Assembly (NCBI RefSeq): GCF_014200375.1
Contig: NZ_JACHBP010000001.1
Span: forward strand, 1,798,001 to 1,862,000
Origin: Terrimesophilobacter mesophilus
GTDB lineage: Bacteria > Actinomycetota > Actinomycetes > Actinomycetales > Microbacteriaceae
DNA: 64,000 bases
Direction: 5' to 3'
Shown here: positions 28,533 to 37,006 of the stretch, in pieces
Layout: the number at the start of each line of letters is the position of its first letter
How positions within the stretch are numbered: the stretch's first letter is position 1
The notes under the pieces: generated by a model
Told to the model about the DNA's origin: nothing
What the model saw: only the letters and a program-made list of their open reading frames with translations
Databases searched by the model: none
Translations under genes and position numbers: made by a program

Positions 28533-29153
28533 ATGGCCGGGTTGTTCATCACGTTCGAGGGTGGCGATGGCTCCGGCAAGTCGACCCAGCTGGATCTCCT
28601 GGTCGCGTGGCTCGTCGAGCATGGTCACAGAGTCCTGACGACGAGAGAGCCCGGTGGAACCGAGCTCGGCGACGAACTCCGGGAGATCGTGCTGCACAGC
28701 CGCGGTCACATCGCCCCGAAGTCCGAGGCACTCATCTACGCGGCAGACCGAGCCCACCACATCGCGACGAAGGTGCGGCCCGCGCTCGAGAGCGGCGAGA
28801 TGGTGGTGCAGGACCGCTACTTCGATTCCTCCGTCGCGTACCAGGGGGTCGCGCGGGGGCTCGGGGCCGACGAGGTCAAGAACATCTCCCTGTGGGCGAC
28901 GGATGGTCTCGTGCCCGACCTCACCGTGCTCCTCGACCTCGACGCGAACCTCGGCAGGGGCAGGCTCACCGCATCCCGAACGCGCTACGACCGGCTCGAG
29001 GCTGAGGAACAGGAGTTCCACGATCGCGTGCGCGCGGCCTACCTCGAGGCGGCCCATGCCGAGCCGGAACGGTTCCTCGTGCTCGACGCGACCCAGCCGG
29101 TCGACGACATCGCCACCGAGATCCGCGCCAGGGTCTCAGCGCTCCTGGCCTGA
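28533..29153 (+). CDS. tmk: thymidylate kinase
   Basis: Converts dTMP to dTDP. The 206 residues include the P-loop FEGGDGSGKSTQ, the DR(Y/H) motif in VVQDRYFDSSVAYQG and a lid region following the P-loop arginine-poor type (LTASRTRYDRLEAEEQEF). The gene begins two bases after topA and precedes holB, an order common in actinobacteria. Confidence 0.96.
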   Translation: MAGLFITFEGGDGSGKSTQLDLLVAWLVEHGHRVLTTREPGGTELGDELREIVLHSRGHIAPKSEALIYAADRAHHIATKVRPALESGEMVVQDRYFDSSVAYQGVARGLGADEVKNISLWATDGLVPDLTVLLDLDANLGRGRLTASRTRYDRLEAEEQEFHDRVRAAYLEAAHAEPERFLVLDATQPVDDIATEIRARVSALLA

Positions 29154-29173
29154 GCGTCAATACACTGGGCGCT

Positions 29174-30358
29174 ATGTCGATCTGGGACGAACTGACCGGT
29201 CAGTCGGAGGCCATCGCGGTCTTCAGGGCCGCAGCGGGCGACCCTGCCTTCAGCGACCGGGATGCGGCGGCGTCGCCGTCGCATCCCGAGGGTTCGATGA
29301 CCCACTCCTGGCTCATCACGGGCCCTCCGGGATCCGGGCGCTCCAACCTCGCGTTCGCGTTCGCGACGGCACTTCTGAGCCCCGGCGACCCTGAGGGCGA
29401 CGCGGCCGCACGCAGGCAGGTGGAGGCGCGGACGCATCCGGATCTCGGAGTGCTCAGCACGGAGCGCGTCATCATCTCCATCGACGAGGTCCGTTCGCTC
29501 GTCACGAGCTCCCAGTTCTCGCCATCGGTGGCCCGCTACCGCGTCATGATCATCGAGGATGCCGATCGGATGACAGAGCGTACCTCTAACGTCCTCCTCA
29601 AAGCCCTCGAGGAACCCCCGCCCCGCACCGTATGGATCCTGTGCGCACCGAGCGAAGCGGACCTGATCCCCACCGTCCGCTCCCGTGTGCGCAGTGTGCG
29701 GCTGCGGATACCCGCGGTTGCGGACGTCGCCGAACTGATCGCGCGCAGGGACGGTGTCGACCTCGCGCTGGCCACGAGAGCTGCGCGCGAATCGCAGAGC
29801 CACATCGGGATGGCGCATCGGCTCGCCACCAACGAGCAGGCGCGCGTCCGCCGCGAGCGCACCCTCGATGCTGCGCTCGGCATCCGGACCGTCTCGGATG
29901 CGGTGCTGGCCGCCGGCGCGCTCCTGGAGGCCGCGGCGGACGATGCGAAGTCGATCACGGAGGAACGCGATGCCGAGGAGCGGGAGAGCGCACTCCGGTC
30001 GCTCGGCGTGGAGCCCGGCGGTACGATCCCACCCGCCCTGCGCGCGCAACTCAGGTCGCTCGAGGAGGACCAGAAGCGGCGCGCCACGAGGAGCCTCCGC
30101 GATGGCCTCGACCGCATCATGGTCGACCTGCTCTCCCTGTACCGGGACATCCTTCTCGTTCAGCTCGGTTCGGATGTCGAACCGATCAACCTCGCGGTGA
30201 TCGACCGCGTGCGGGCGGCGGCCGCGTCCGCGAGCCCGGCGCAGACTCTCGCGACCCTCGACGCCATCGCGACGGCACGTCGCCGCATCGGCAACAACGT
30301 CTCCCCGGCACTCGCACTCGAGGCCATGCTCATCACCGCGAGAAGGGCACCATCATGA
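29174..30358 (+). CDS. holB: DNA polymerase III subunit delta'
   Basis: Clamp-loader delta' subunit (394 residues). An AAA+ core is visible with LITGPPGSGRSNLAFAFA (a Walker A with Arg for the catalytic Lys, as expected of non-hydrolysing delta'), RVMIIEDADRMTERTSNVLLKALEEPPP and the sensor-like IPTVRSRVRSVRL. The C-terminal helical part is typical of long actinobacterial versions. TACACT seven bases before the ATG suggests its own leaderless promoter. It overlaps the next gene by four bases. Confidence 0.93.
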   Translation: MSIWDELTGQSEAIAVFRAAAGDPAFSDRDAAASPSHPEGSMTHSWLITGPPGSGRSNLAFAFATALLSPGDPEGDAAARRQVEARTHPDLGVLSTERVIISIDEVRSLVTSSQFSPSVARYRVMIIEDADRMTERTSNVLLKALEEPPPRTVWILCAPSEADLIPTVRSRVRSVRLRIPAVADVAELIARRDGVDLALATRAARESQSHIGMAHRLATNEQARVRRERTLDAALGIRTVSDAVLAAGALLEAAADDAKSITEERDAEERESALRSLGVEPGGTIPPALRAQLRSLEEDQKRRATRSLRDGLDRIMVDLLSLYRDILLVQLGSDVEPINLAVIDRVRAAAASASPAQTLATLDAIATARRRIGNNVSPALALEAMLITARRAPS

Positions 30359-31899
30359 CGCGCACGACGACTCGCGGGATTCGGGTGGCGCTCGTTGCAG
30401 CCTGCCTCGCACTCGTTGTCCCCTTGAGCGGATGCGTGTCCGCCTTTCTCCCGCCGGAGCCGGCGAAGACCTCGGTGCCCACGGGGGAGACGGTCGCGGC
30501 AGATCTCCAGCCGTACTATTCGCAGGTGCTCCGGTGGTCGAAGTGCGAAGGCACCTTCCAGTGTGCGACGGCGACTGCTCCCATGGACTGGAGCAACCCG
30601 TCCGGCAAGTCGATCGAGCTCGCACTCATTCGTGCGTCGGCGACGGGCCAACGGCTGGGTTCCTTGCTCGTGAACCCGGGTGGACCCGGCGGATCCGGCT
30701 ACGACTTCATTCGTGACAGCCTGACGTACGCCGTGGATGCGACCCTCACCACGCACTACGACATCGTCGGCTTCGACCCCCGCGGCGTCAACAAGTCCTC
30801 TGCGGTATCGTGCTACAGCGACCCGTCGCAGATGGATGCCTTCCTGTTCGACATCCCGCCGAATCCGGTCGGGTCGGATGCCTGGATCAGCGACCTGGAG
30901 AAGTCCAACGCCGACTTCGGGCAGGCCTGCCTCAAATACACCGGCGACCTTCTCGGATTCGTGGACACGGTGAGCGCCGCGCGCGACCTGGACCTGCTTC
31001 GCGCGGTCCTGGGCGACACGAAGCTCAACTACCTTGGCTACTCGTACGGGACGTTCCTCGGCGCCACCTACGCGGACCTGTACCCGACGAAGACGGGCCA
31101 TCTCGTTCTCGACGGTGCGATCGATCCAGCGACGACCGACTTCGAGGTCACCGAGACCCAGGCGGTGGGGTTCGAGAATGCCGCTCGCGCCTACCTCAAG
31201 GACTGCATGACCGGGAAGGGCTGCCCGTTCAGCGGCACGGTGGACGGCGCCATGGCGAAGATCCGGTCGATCCTGGACGGTCTCGATGCGAGCCCGCTGC
31301 GAGCATCCGATGGTCGGATGCTCGGCTCCGCCGCCATGTTCAACGCGATCATCCTGCCGCTCTACAGCGAGTCGAACTGGAAGTACCTCAATGACCTCTT
31401 CGCGGATGTCATGAAGGGGAACGCCGACTACGCGTTCCAGCTCGCGGACGCCTACTACGGCCGAAACGCCGACGGCACCTACGCGGACAATTCCACCGAG
31501 GCCTTCATCGCGATCAACTGCCTCGACTACATCTCCACGAGCTCGAGGGCGACGCTGCGCGCCGAGGCAGCAGAACTGGCCAGGGCGGCGCCCACCTTCG
31601 GGCCGCAGATGTCCTATGGCGGAACGTCCTGCGACGACTGGCCGTTCAAGGCGACCCGCGTGCGAGGACCGATCCACGCTGCGGGTTCGGCGCCGATCAT
31701 CGTCGTCGGGACGACGAACGACCCGGCCACGCCGTACCAGTGGGCGAAGAATCTCGCCTCAGAGCTCGACAACGGGCACCTCGTCACCTACCACGGTGAG
31801 GGCCACACGGCATACAACAAGTCCAACGCGTGTGTGAACAACGCGGTGGACCAGTTCTTCGTGAGCGGCACGGTGCCCACGAGCGACCCCGACTGCTGA
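30355..31899 (+). CDS. secreted alpha/beta-hydrolase lipoprotein, tripeptidyl-aminopeptidase type
   Basis: A 514-residue exported hydrolase. A lipoprotein signal peptide ends in the lipobox LSGC. The catalytic region has the oxyanion segment LLVNPGGPGGSGYDF, the nucleophile elbow GYSYGTFLG (Ser in GxSxG), and a C-terminal TAP-like domain with PIIVVGTTNDPATPYQWA (Asp) and GEGHTAYNKS (His), all typical of SlpD/SlpE and tripeptidyl aminopeptidases of actinobacteria. It likely trims peptides outside the membrane. It overlaps holB by four bases, which is a conserved arrangement. Confidence 0.9.
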   Translation: MTRTTTRGIRVALVAACLALVVPLSGCVSAFLPPEPAKTSVPTGETVAADLQPYYSQVLRWSKCEGTFQCATATAPMDWSNPSGKSIELALIRASATGQRLGSLLVNPGGPGGSGYDFIRDSLTYAVDATLTTHYDIVGFDPRGVNKSSAVSCYSDPSQMDAFLFDIPPNPVGSDAWISDLEKSNADFGQACLKYTGDLLGFVDTVSAARDLDLLRAVLGDTKLNYLGYSYGTFLGATYADLYPTKTGHLVLDGAIDPATTDFEVTETQAVGFENAARAYLKDCMTGKGCPFSGTVDGAMAKIRSILDGLDASPLRASDGRMLGSAAMFNAIILPLYSESNWKYLNDLFADVMKGNADYAFQLADAYYGRNADGTYADNSTEAFIAINCLDYISTSSRATLRAEAAELARAAPTFGPQMSYGGTSCDDWPFKATRVRGPIHAAGSAPIIVVGTTNDPATPYQWAKNLASELDNGHLVTYHGEGHTAYNKSNACVNNAVDQFFVSGTVPTSDPDC

Positions 31900-31912
31900 C
31901 CCCGCTCGTCTG

Positions 31913-31926
31913 GTGCAATTTTGCAC
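31913..31926. promoter_or_regulatory. palindromic operator before the TetR gene
   Basis: GTGCAA-TT-TTGCAC, perfect 6-bp arms, ends 19 bases before the TetR ATG. Its position suggests autorepression by that regulator. Confidence 0.6.
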
Positions 31927-31945
31927 AATCTGCAAGAATGATCCC

Positions 31946-32593
31946 ATGATCGATGCTTCGGAGAAGAGCGAGCCGGGCCTTCGAGAGCGCAAACGCCGTG
32001 CCACCCGCCGCGCGATCCAGCACGCCGTGCTGGACCTCGCAACGGAACATGGCTATGAGCGGGTCACGATCGACGAGATCAGTGCCGCGGCTGACGTGTC
32101 CCCTCGCACGTTCTTCAACTATTTCGCGTCGAAAGAAGAGGCGGTCCTCGGCGATTTCCCGTCGCTGGCGGACCTCGCCGCTGCCGAGGACTTCCTCACG
32201 GAAGGCAGCGGTGCAGACGTCCTCTCGGGCCTCGGCCGGCTGTTCGAGGCCGCATCGGATGCGATAGTGGACGACCGGACGGTCAACCAGCGGCGCAGGG
32301 TGCTGCTTCGCGAGCATCCGGAACTCTTCGCCAAGCGGATGTCGTCCCTCCATTTGTTCGAGGACGAACTCGCGGAGCTCGTCCGGCGGCGGCTCGCCGC
32401 CGATGACCCGATGCTCGTGGGAGAGCCGGATGCACTCGCGAGGAGGGCGCACCTCTTGAGCCTCGTCGGTTTCGCCACGATGCGCTTCGCGTACCGGAGC
32501 TGGATCGACATGGACGACTCGGAGCCGCTCGCGCGTCGCGTCCGCCAGGCGTTCGAGGAGCTGCAGCAGACTCTCGCGGCAACCGTGCGCTGA
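31946..32593 (+). CDS. TetR family transcriptional regulator
   Basis: A 215-residue repressor with a standard HTH (RRATRRAIQHAVLDLATEHGYERVTIDEISAAADVSPRTFFNYFASKEE); the SPRTFFNYF helix is of the type seen in regulators of efflux pumps and mycofactocin-like systems. The ATG at 31946 excludes an unlikely Cys-rich extension from an upstream in-frame ATG. No transporter is adjacent, so the regulated gene is not evident apart from itself. Confidence 0.9.
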   Translation: MIDASEKSEPGLRERKRRATRRAIQHAVLDLATEHGYERVTIDEISAAADVSPRTFFNYFASKEEAVLGDFPSLADLAAAEDFLTEGSGADVLSGLGRLFEAASDAIVDDRTVNQRRRVLLREHPELFAKRMSSLHLFEDELAELVRRRLAADDPMLVGEPDALARRAHLLSLVGFATMRFAYRSWIDMDDSEPLARRVRQAFEELQQTLAATVR

Positions 32594-32638
32594 TGATCCG
32601 CTAAGCTTTCATGCTGTGTCTCCTCTCGTGGGAGGCCC

Positions 32639-32711
32639 GCCGCCTTAGCTCAGTCGGTAGAGCATCTCACTCGTAATGAGAAGGTCGTCAGTTCGATTCT
32701 GACAGGCGGCT
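32639..32711 (+). tRNA. tRNA-Thr(CGT)
   Basis: Complete cloverleaf: acceptor GCCGCCT with AGGCGGC, D-arm GCTC...GAGC, anticodon loop CTCGTAA giving anticodon CGT, T-arm GTCAG TTCGATT CTGAC, and T73. CCA is not encoded. It is a stand-alone gene between the TetR gene and the CAP-protein gene. Confidence 0.97.
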
Positions 32712-32729
32712 CCCGAAAGGCCTTTGGGG

Positions 32730-32759
32730 GTCGATCAGTCCTCCATTAGGGGGACCGAC
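32730..32759 (+). terminator. hairpin downstream of tRNA-Thr
   Basis: GTCCTCC and GGGGGAC pair (one wobble) around ATTA, extended by GTCG/CGAC with a four-base bulge. It lies 19 bases after the tRNA and may end its transcript; there is no T-run. The palindrome AAAGGCCTTT just before it (32716-32725) adds to the structure. Confidence 0.45.
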
Positions 32760-32889
32760 GAGCTGTTCCACCCCCCGAGCGCGTCACATTTCCGGTAACG
32801 AATCGCCCCCAAAACAGGGGAGATACGGGCAATCCGAGCCCACGCGCATTGCGATCGGGCACCAGTCGACATAGCGTGGAATACGCGCA

Positions 32890-32928
32890 CCGTTGGGGAA
32901 CGGTGGCAGAAACCAGTGCCTGGGGGGG
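32890..32928 (+). promoter_or_regulatory. structured leader with a seven-G ribosome-binding site
   Basis: CCGTT-GGGG-AACGG (32890-32903) forms a hairpin with a G4 loop, followed by CCAG-TGC-CTGG (32913-32923), whose 3' arm runs into a run of seven G (32922-32928). That run is the only candidate Shine-Dalgarno sequence, six bases before the GTG at 32935. Such G-runs could be masked by the hairpin or bound by the C-rich loops of the 6C RNA. Confidence 0.5.
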
Positions 32929-32934
32929 ACTGTT

Positions 32935-33795
32935 GTGAAGCGTTCCGCATTTCTCATCGCCGTATTCACGGCTGTGTTGACGCTCGTGCTTCCTTTCGTC
33001 GGGGGCAGCGGGCCTTCGCTCTTCGGCACGGTGTCTGCGGCGAACGCCGGCCAGCAGACACTGCTTCCCATTTTCGCCTCGGCTCCGCAGGCCGTCACCA
33101 CGACGAGCGCGTCGGTCGAGGTCGCGAACCTCAGCGAAGCAGCCATCGCCGCTCAGGCCAAAACGCGAGCCGCACAACTCACGAAGGATTCGGAGCACCT
33201 GGCGCAGAAGCCGGTACCGAAGCCCGTCGTGAAGGTATCGGCCGCAGACCGAGCGAGCGGTACCGCTGCACGTCGCGCCGCCGTGGAGGCCTCGGGCGGC
33301 AGTTGCCCCTCGGCCGTCAGCGGAACGGTTCCCGGTGCGCCAGGACGCACATCGGCCGGGGGTGTGGCCGGCACGACCAGCGCCGACCTCGCATCCTTCG
33401 CTCTCACGTACAACGCGATTCGAGTGGCCAACTGCCTGAAGCCCATCGCCCTGAGTCACTTCCGCTACGACAGCTGCATGGAGACCAGGCTCTTCTGGAT
33501 GGCGGAGGATCCGAGCACCGATCCGAACAGCGCATGGGGGCACATCGGTTCGACGCGCAGCGATGGCGTTCCGAGCGTCGGCTGCGACGGGAACCTTGCC
33601 GGCGGCTACGGCAACACGGGAGCGACGGTCGCGACGAAGTGGTGGAACTCGCTGCCTCACCGCGCCTCTCTCTATCGCCCCACTTACACCGGAAGCGTCA
33701 GCGGTGTGTGCATCTACTTCGCGATGACACACGGTGGAATCCCGAACGAGCCGTACTCCTTCACCCGCGCCGCGTCGCGATGGGGCGGCTGCTAG
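32935..33795 (+). CDS. secreted CAP (SCP/PR1)-domain-like protein
   Basis: A 286-residue exported protein with signal peptide MKRSAFLIAVFTAVLTLVLPF, a ~130-residue Ala/Lys/Thr-rich linker, and a C-terminal CAP-like domain with FALTYNAIRVANCLKPI, GHIGSTRSDGV, a WWNSLPHRASLY element and four or more cysteines likely forming disulfides, ending in GGC. CAP proteins are secreted; in bacteria their activity is mostly unknown, with some linked to peptidoglycan or lipids. The GTG at 32935 places the signal peptide at the N-terminus; the seven-G run before it serves as ribosome-binding site. Confidence 0.75.
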   Translation: MKRSAFLIAVFTAVLTLVLPFVGGSGPSLFGTVSAANAGQQTLLPIFASAPQAVTTTSASVEVANLSEAAIAAQAKTRAAQLTKDSEHLAQKPVPKPVVKVSAADRASGTAARRAAVEASGGSCPSAVSGTVPGAPGRTSAGGVAGTTSADLASFALTYNAIRVANCLKPIALSHFRYDSCMETRLFWMAEDPSTDPNSAWGHIGSTRSDGVPSVGCDGNLAGGYGNTGATVATKWWNSLPHRASLYRPTYTGSVSGVCIYFAMTHGGIPNEPYSFTRAASRWGGC

Positions 33796-33805
33796 ATTCG
33801 CCTCC

Positions 33806-34807
33806 ATGGGTTCACTTCGCTGGGGCATCCTCGGCACGGGTGGAATAGCTCACGCGTTCACCTCTGACCTCGTCGGACACGGCTTCACCGTCACAGCGGT
33901 CGGATCGCGAAGTCAGGTCGGCGCCGAGAGATTCGCGTCGGTGTTCGGAATCGAGCACGCGCACGCGAGCTACGAGTCGCTCGTCGCGGACGACGCGGTC
34001 GATGCCGTCTACATCGCGACTCCGCATCCGGTGCACGCCGAGAACACACTCCTTGCGCTGGATGCCGGAAGGCATGTGCTCGTCGAGAAGCCTTTCGCCC
34101 TGAATGCCGCACAGGCGCGCGCCATGGTCTCGCGGGCGCAATCCGGCGGGCAGGTCATCCTGGAGGCCATGTGGACCAGGTTCCTTCCGCACATGGTCCG
34201 GATCCGGGAACTCATCGCAAGCGGCGCCATCGGGGACGTCCACACGCTCCTCGCCGACCACAACCAGCGGCTGTCGAATGATCCGCTGGGGCGCATCCGA
34301 AATCCCGAGCTCGGAGGCGGGGCGCTTCTCGATCTCGGAATCTATCCGATCTCGCTCGCCTGGGACCTCTTCGGGGGGCCGGACCGCATCCTCGCCAGTG
34401 CGAGCATGACCGAGACGGGCGTCGACCGGCAGACGGGCATCATCCTCGCCTACCGGGGCGGCGCCCACGCCGTGCTGCAGACCGCGCTCGACACCAGGGG
34501 GCCGAACGGGGCGAGCATCATCGGCACGGCGGGAAGGATCGACATCGATGCCGTCTGGTACATGCCGACCTCCTTCACCGTGTTCGACAGCGCCGGCAAC
34601 ACCGTCGAACGCTGGGACGAACCGGTGACCGGCCGGGGCATGCAGTTCCAGGCGTGGGAGCTCGAACGTCTCGTCGCCGAGGGGTCGAGCGACAACGATG
34701 TGCTCCCACCGGCCGAATCGATCGCCATCATGGAGACGCTCGACGAGATCCGACGCCAGATCGGACTGGTTTACCCGCAGGAATCGACGGGAGTCGCACA
34801 GGCTTAG
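33806..34807 (+). CDS. Gfo/Idh/MocA family oxidoreductase
   Basis: A 333-residue NAD(P)-dependent dehydrogenase of the glucose-fructose oxidoreductase / inositol dehydrogenase family. The N-terminal Rossmann motif is WGILGTGGIAHAF; the catalytic-loop EKP motif occurs in HVLVEKPFALNAAQ; and GGGALLDLGIYPISLAWDLFG holds the conserved Asp and Gly-Ile-Tyr segment of the C-terminal domain. A TAGATT box seven bases before the ATG suggests a leaderless transcript. Substrates in this family are sugars, inositols or trans-dihydrodiols; this one cannot be assigned. Confidence 0.9.
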   Translation: MGSLRWGILGTGGIAHAFTSDLVGHGFTVTAVGSRSQVGAERFASVFGIEHAHASYESLVADDAVDAVYIATPHPVHAENTLLALDAGRHVLVEKPFALNAAQARAMVSRAQSGGQVILEAMWTRFLPHMVRIRELIASGAIGDVHTLLADHNQRLSNDPLGRIRNPELGGGALLDLGIYPISLAWDLFGGPDRILASASMTETGVDRQTGIILAYRGGAHAVLQTALDTRGPNGASIIGTAGRIDIDAVWYMPTSFTVFDSAGNTVERWDEPVTGRGMQFQAWELERLVAEGSSDNDVLPPAESIAIMETLDEIRRQIGLVYPQESTGVAQA

Positions 34808-34840
34808 GCCGGTGGGCAGGCGGAGCGGGGTTTGCCCCGA

Positions 34841-34846
34841 TATCAT
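34841..34846 (+). promoter_or_regulatory. leaderless promoter of dacB
   Basis: TATCAT, six bases before the GTG at 34853; no ribosome-binding site is visible. Confidence 0.5.
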
Positions 34847-34852
34847 GGGCGG

Positions 34853-36376
34853 GTGAGTGACGAGGAGCCCCAGACCAGACGGTCAGCACGCCAGAGGAGA
34901 GACTCCACCGCCTCGCGTTCGGAACCCGCGACGCAGGTCCTGGGCGGCACCGGCGGTTCGGATGGGAGACCGCCGCGAGGTCTCGCGGCGACGATCGCCC
35001 GGCATCCGAACGCCTGGATGTTCTCCGCACTCGGTGTGATCTTCCTGCTCCTCGGTACGGCGGCCGTGTTCTCCGGCGTCGCCGTTGGCTCTGTCAAACC
35101 CGTCGCCCTGGTCGAGTCCGACACCCCTGCGCCCATTCCGCCACGCGACGTTCCGCTCGAGCCCGCCGCTGCCACGGCGCTGCGCACCTGTTCGATCAAC
35201 ACGGCGGCGAAGGACAAGCGACTGCTCACGTTCGAGGGCTCCGTCATCAACGTGACGACCGGAGAGGTGCTGTTCGATCGCAACGCGGACAAGCCGGCAT
35301 CGCCGGCGAGCGTGCTCAAGGTGTTCACGGCTGCGGCCGCGCTCATGACGATCGGCCCCGACTTCCGGATGACGACGAAGGTTGTCGAGGGATCGACACC
35401 GGGGAGCATCGTGCTTGTCGGTGGAGGGGACCCGACGCTCAGCGCGCTTCCACCCGGATCCGAGAGCGTCTACAAGGGGGCGCCCAAGCTCGCAGACCTC
35501 GCAGCGCAGACGACGGCCGCGTGGGAGGAGGCGCATCCCGGCGAGCAGATCACGAGCGTCATCCTCGACGCGAGCTACTGGGATCCGTCTGACAAGTGGG
35601 ACTCCACCTGGCAGCGCAGCGAGCAGACGATCGGATACCACTCCGAGGTGACCGCGCTCATGGTGGACGGCGACCGTGCGAACCCGAAGGCGATGACGAG
35701 CCCGCGAAGCACCGACCCCATCGGCCGCGCTGGCGCAGCGTTCATCGCGGCGTTGAATCTCGGCTACCCGGTCGAGGTCTCGAAGGGTACGGCCCTCCCC
35801 GGCGCCGCCAAGCTCGCGGAAGTCAAGTCCCAGCCGATCAAGACCCTGATCGGGCAGATGCTGCCGTACTCCGACAACACTCTCGGAGAGATGATCGCTC
35901 GAGTCGTGTCGAAGGAGTGGGGCGGCGGAGGGACCGCGGCATCGCTCAATTCCATCTTCAACTCGACCATCGGCAACCTCGGTCTCGACACGACGGGGAT
36001 GTTCGTGAGGGACGGTTCAGGGCTCAGCGCGAAGAATGTCATTCCGCCTCTGCTCGTCGCCCAGCTCATGGCGAAGGTGGCGACGGGTGAACAGGGCCTC
36101 GGCCCCGTGAAATCCGCCATGCCGGTCGCCGGGGTCTCCGGCTCGCTCGCCACCCGGTTCACCGGAGGAAACGCGGTGGCGAAGGGCCACGTGACGGCGA
36201 AGCCCGGCTGGATCAATTCGTCGCGAACGCTGGCCGGATGGACGAAGGCGGATGACGGTTCGGTGCTGGCGTTCGCGTTCTACGCACTCGGTCCCGTGAA
36301 GTCGGAAGCGACGATCGCGCTCGACACCCTGGCGACCAGCATCTACAAGTGCGGAAACAACCTCTCCAACAACTGA
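34853..36376 (+). CDS. dacB: D-alanyl-D-alanine carboxypeptidase/endopeptidase (PBP4, peptidase S13)
   Basis: Trims peptidoglycan stem peptides outside the membrane. The 507 residues begin with a cytoplasmic ~55-residue Arg/Ser/Pro-rich tail, then one membrane helix (AWMFSALGVIFLLLGTAAVFSGVAV). The catalytic domain has SxxK in PASPASVLKVF, SxN in YSDNTLGEM and, at the KTG position, AKPGWINSS. The threonine of the third motif is therefore replaced by proline, a deviation noted below. GTG 34853 is supported by the -10 box. pncA follows after 13 bases. Confidence 0.9.
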   Translation: MSDEEPQTRRSARQRRDSTASRSEPATQVLGGTGGSDGRPPRGLAATIARHPNAWMFSALGVIFLLLGTAAVFSGVAVGSVKPVALVESDTPAPIPPRDVPLEPAAATALRTCSINTAAKDKRLLTFEGSVINVTTGEVLFDRNADKPASPASVLKVFTAAAALMTIGPDFRMTTKVVEGSTPGSIVLVGGGDPTLSALPPGSESVYKGAPKLADLAAQTTAAWEEAHPGEQITSVILDASYWDPSDKWDSTWQRSEQTIGYHSEVTALMVDGDRANPKAMTSPRSTDPIGRAGAAFIAALNLGYPVEVSKGTALPGAAKLAEVKSQPIKTLIGQMLPYSDNTLGEMIARVVSKEWGGGGTAASLNSIFNSTIGNLGLDTTGMFVRDGSGLSAKNVIPPLLVAQLMAKVATGEQGLGPVKSAMPVAGVSGSLATRFTGGNAVAKGHVTAKPGWINSSRTLAGWTKADDGSVLAFAFYALGPVKSEATIALDTLATSIYKCGNNLSNN

Positions 36377-36389
36377 GACACTTCGGGAG

Positions 36390-36986
36390 ATGACCATGAG
36401 CAGGACGCTGTTCATCATCGATGTTCAGAACGACTTCACCGAGGGCGGAGCTCTCGGCGTCGCCGGCGGGGCAGCGGTCGCCGCCGGGATCACGAGTCTC
36501 CTGCGTGGCCACGCAGGACTGTACGACCACGTGTTCGCATCGCGGGACTGGCACAACGCGGATGGCGACAACGGCGGGCACTTCGCGACGGATGCTGAGC
36601 CCGACTTCGTGACCACGTGGCCGGTGCACTGCGTGGCGGAGACCCGCGGGGCCGAGTATCACCCGGACCTCGACACGACGTTCGTGACCGAGCACATCCT
36701 CAAGGGACAGGGCGTCCCGGCCTATTCGATCTTCGAGGGGACGACGGCCGATGGCCGAACCCTCGCAGAGGTCCTCGACGAACAGGGCGTCATCGACATC
36801 GATGTCGTCGGCATCGCGACGGACTACTGCGTTCGGGCATCCGCTCTCGACGCGCTTGCGCACGGGCGTCACGTGCGCGTGTTCACCGACCTCGTCGCGG
36901 GAGTGAACCCGCAGAGTTCGGAGGCCGCCATCGCCGAGCTCGGCCATGCCGGAGCGGAGATCACGGTGTCGACATCTCTCGAGTGA
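36390..36986 (+). CDS. pncA: nicotinamidase (isochorismatase family)
   Basis: Hydrolyses nicotinamide to nicotinate for NAD salvage; in mycobacteria the same enzyme activates pyrazinamide. The 198 residues carry the catalytic triad elements Asp (FIIDVQNDFTEGGAL), Lys (HILKGQGVPAYSIFEG) and Cys (VGIATDYCVRASALDA), plus the metal-site pattern SRDWHNADGDNGGHF. ATG 36390 or 36396 could be the start. It overlaps no gene but the following MFS gene is very close. Confidence 0.92.
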   Translation: MTMSRTLFIIDVQNDFTEGGALGVAGGAAVAAGITSLLRGHAGLYDHVFASRDWHNADGDNGGHFATDAEPDFVTTWPVHCVAETRGAEYHPDLDTTFVTEHILKGQGVPAYSIFEGTTADGRTLAEVLDEQGVIDIDVVGIATDYCVRASALDALAHGRHVRVFTDLVAGVNPQSSEAAIAELGHAGAEITVSTSLE

Positions 36987-37006
36987 ATCGAGGAGGGATC
37001 GCCTTC

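Noticed and set aside
32735-32934. c-di-AMP-type riboswitch upstream of the secreted CAP-like protein
   Set aside because: Such riboswitches occur before cell-wall protein genes in actinobacteria, but I could not find the conserved core here; only small local hairpins are visible.
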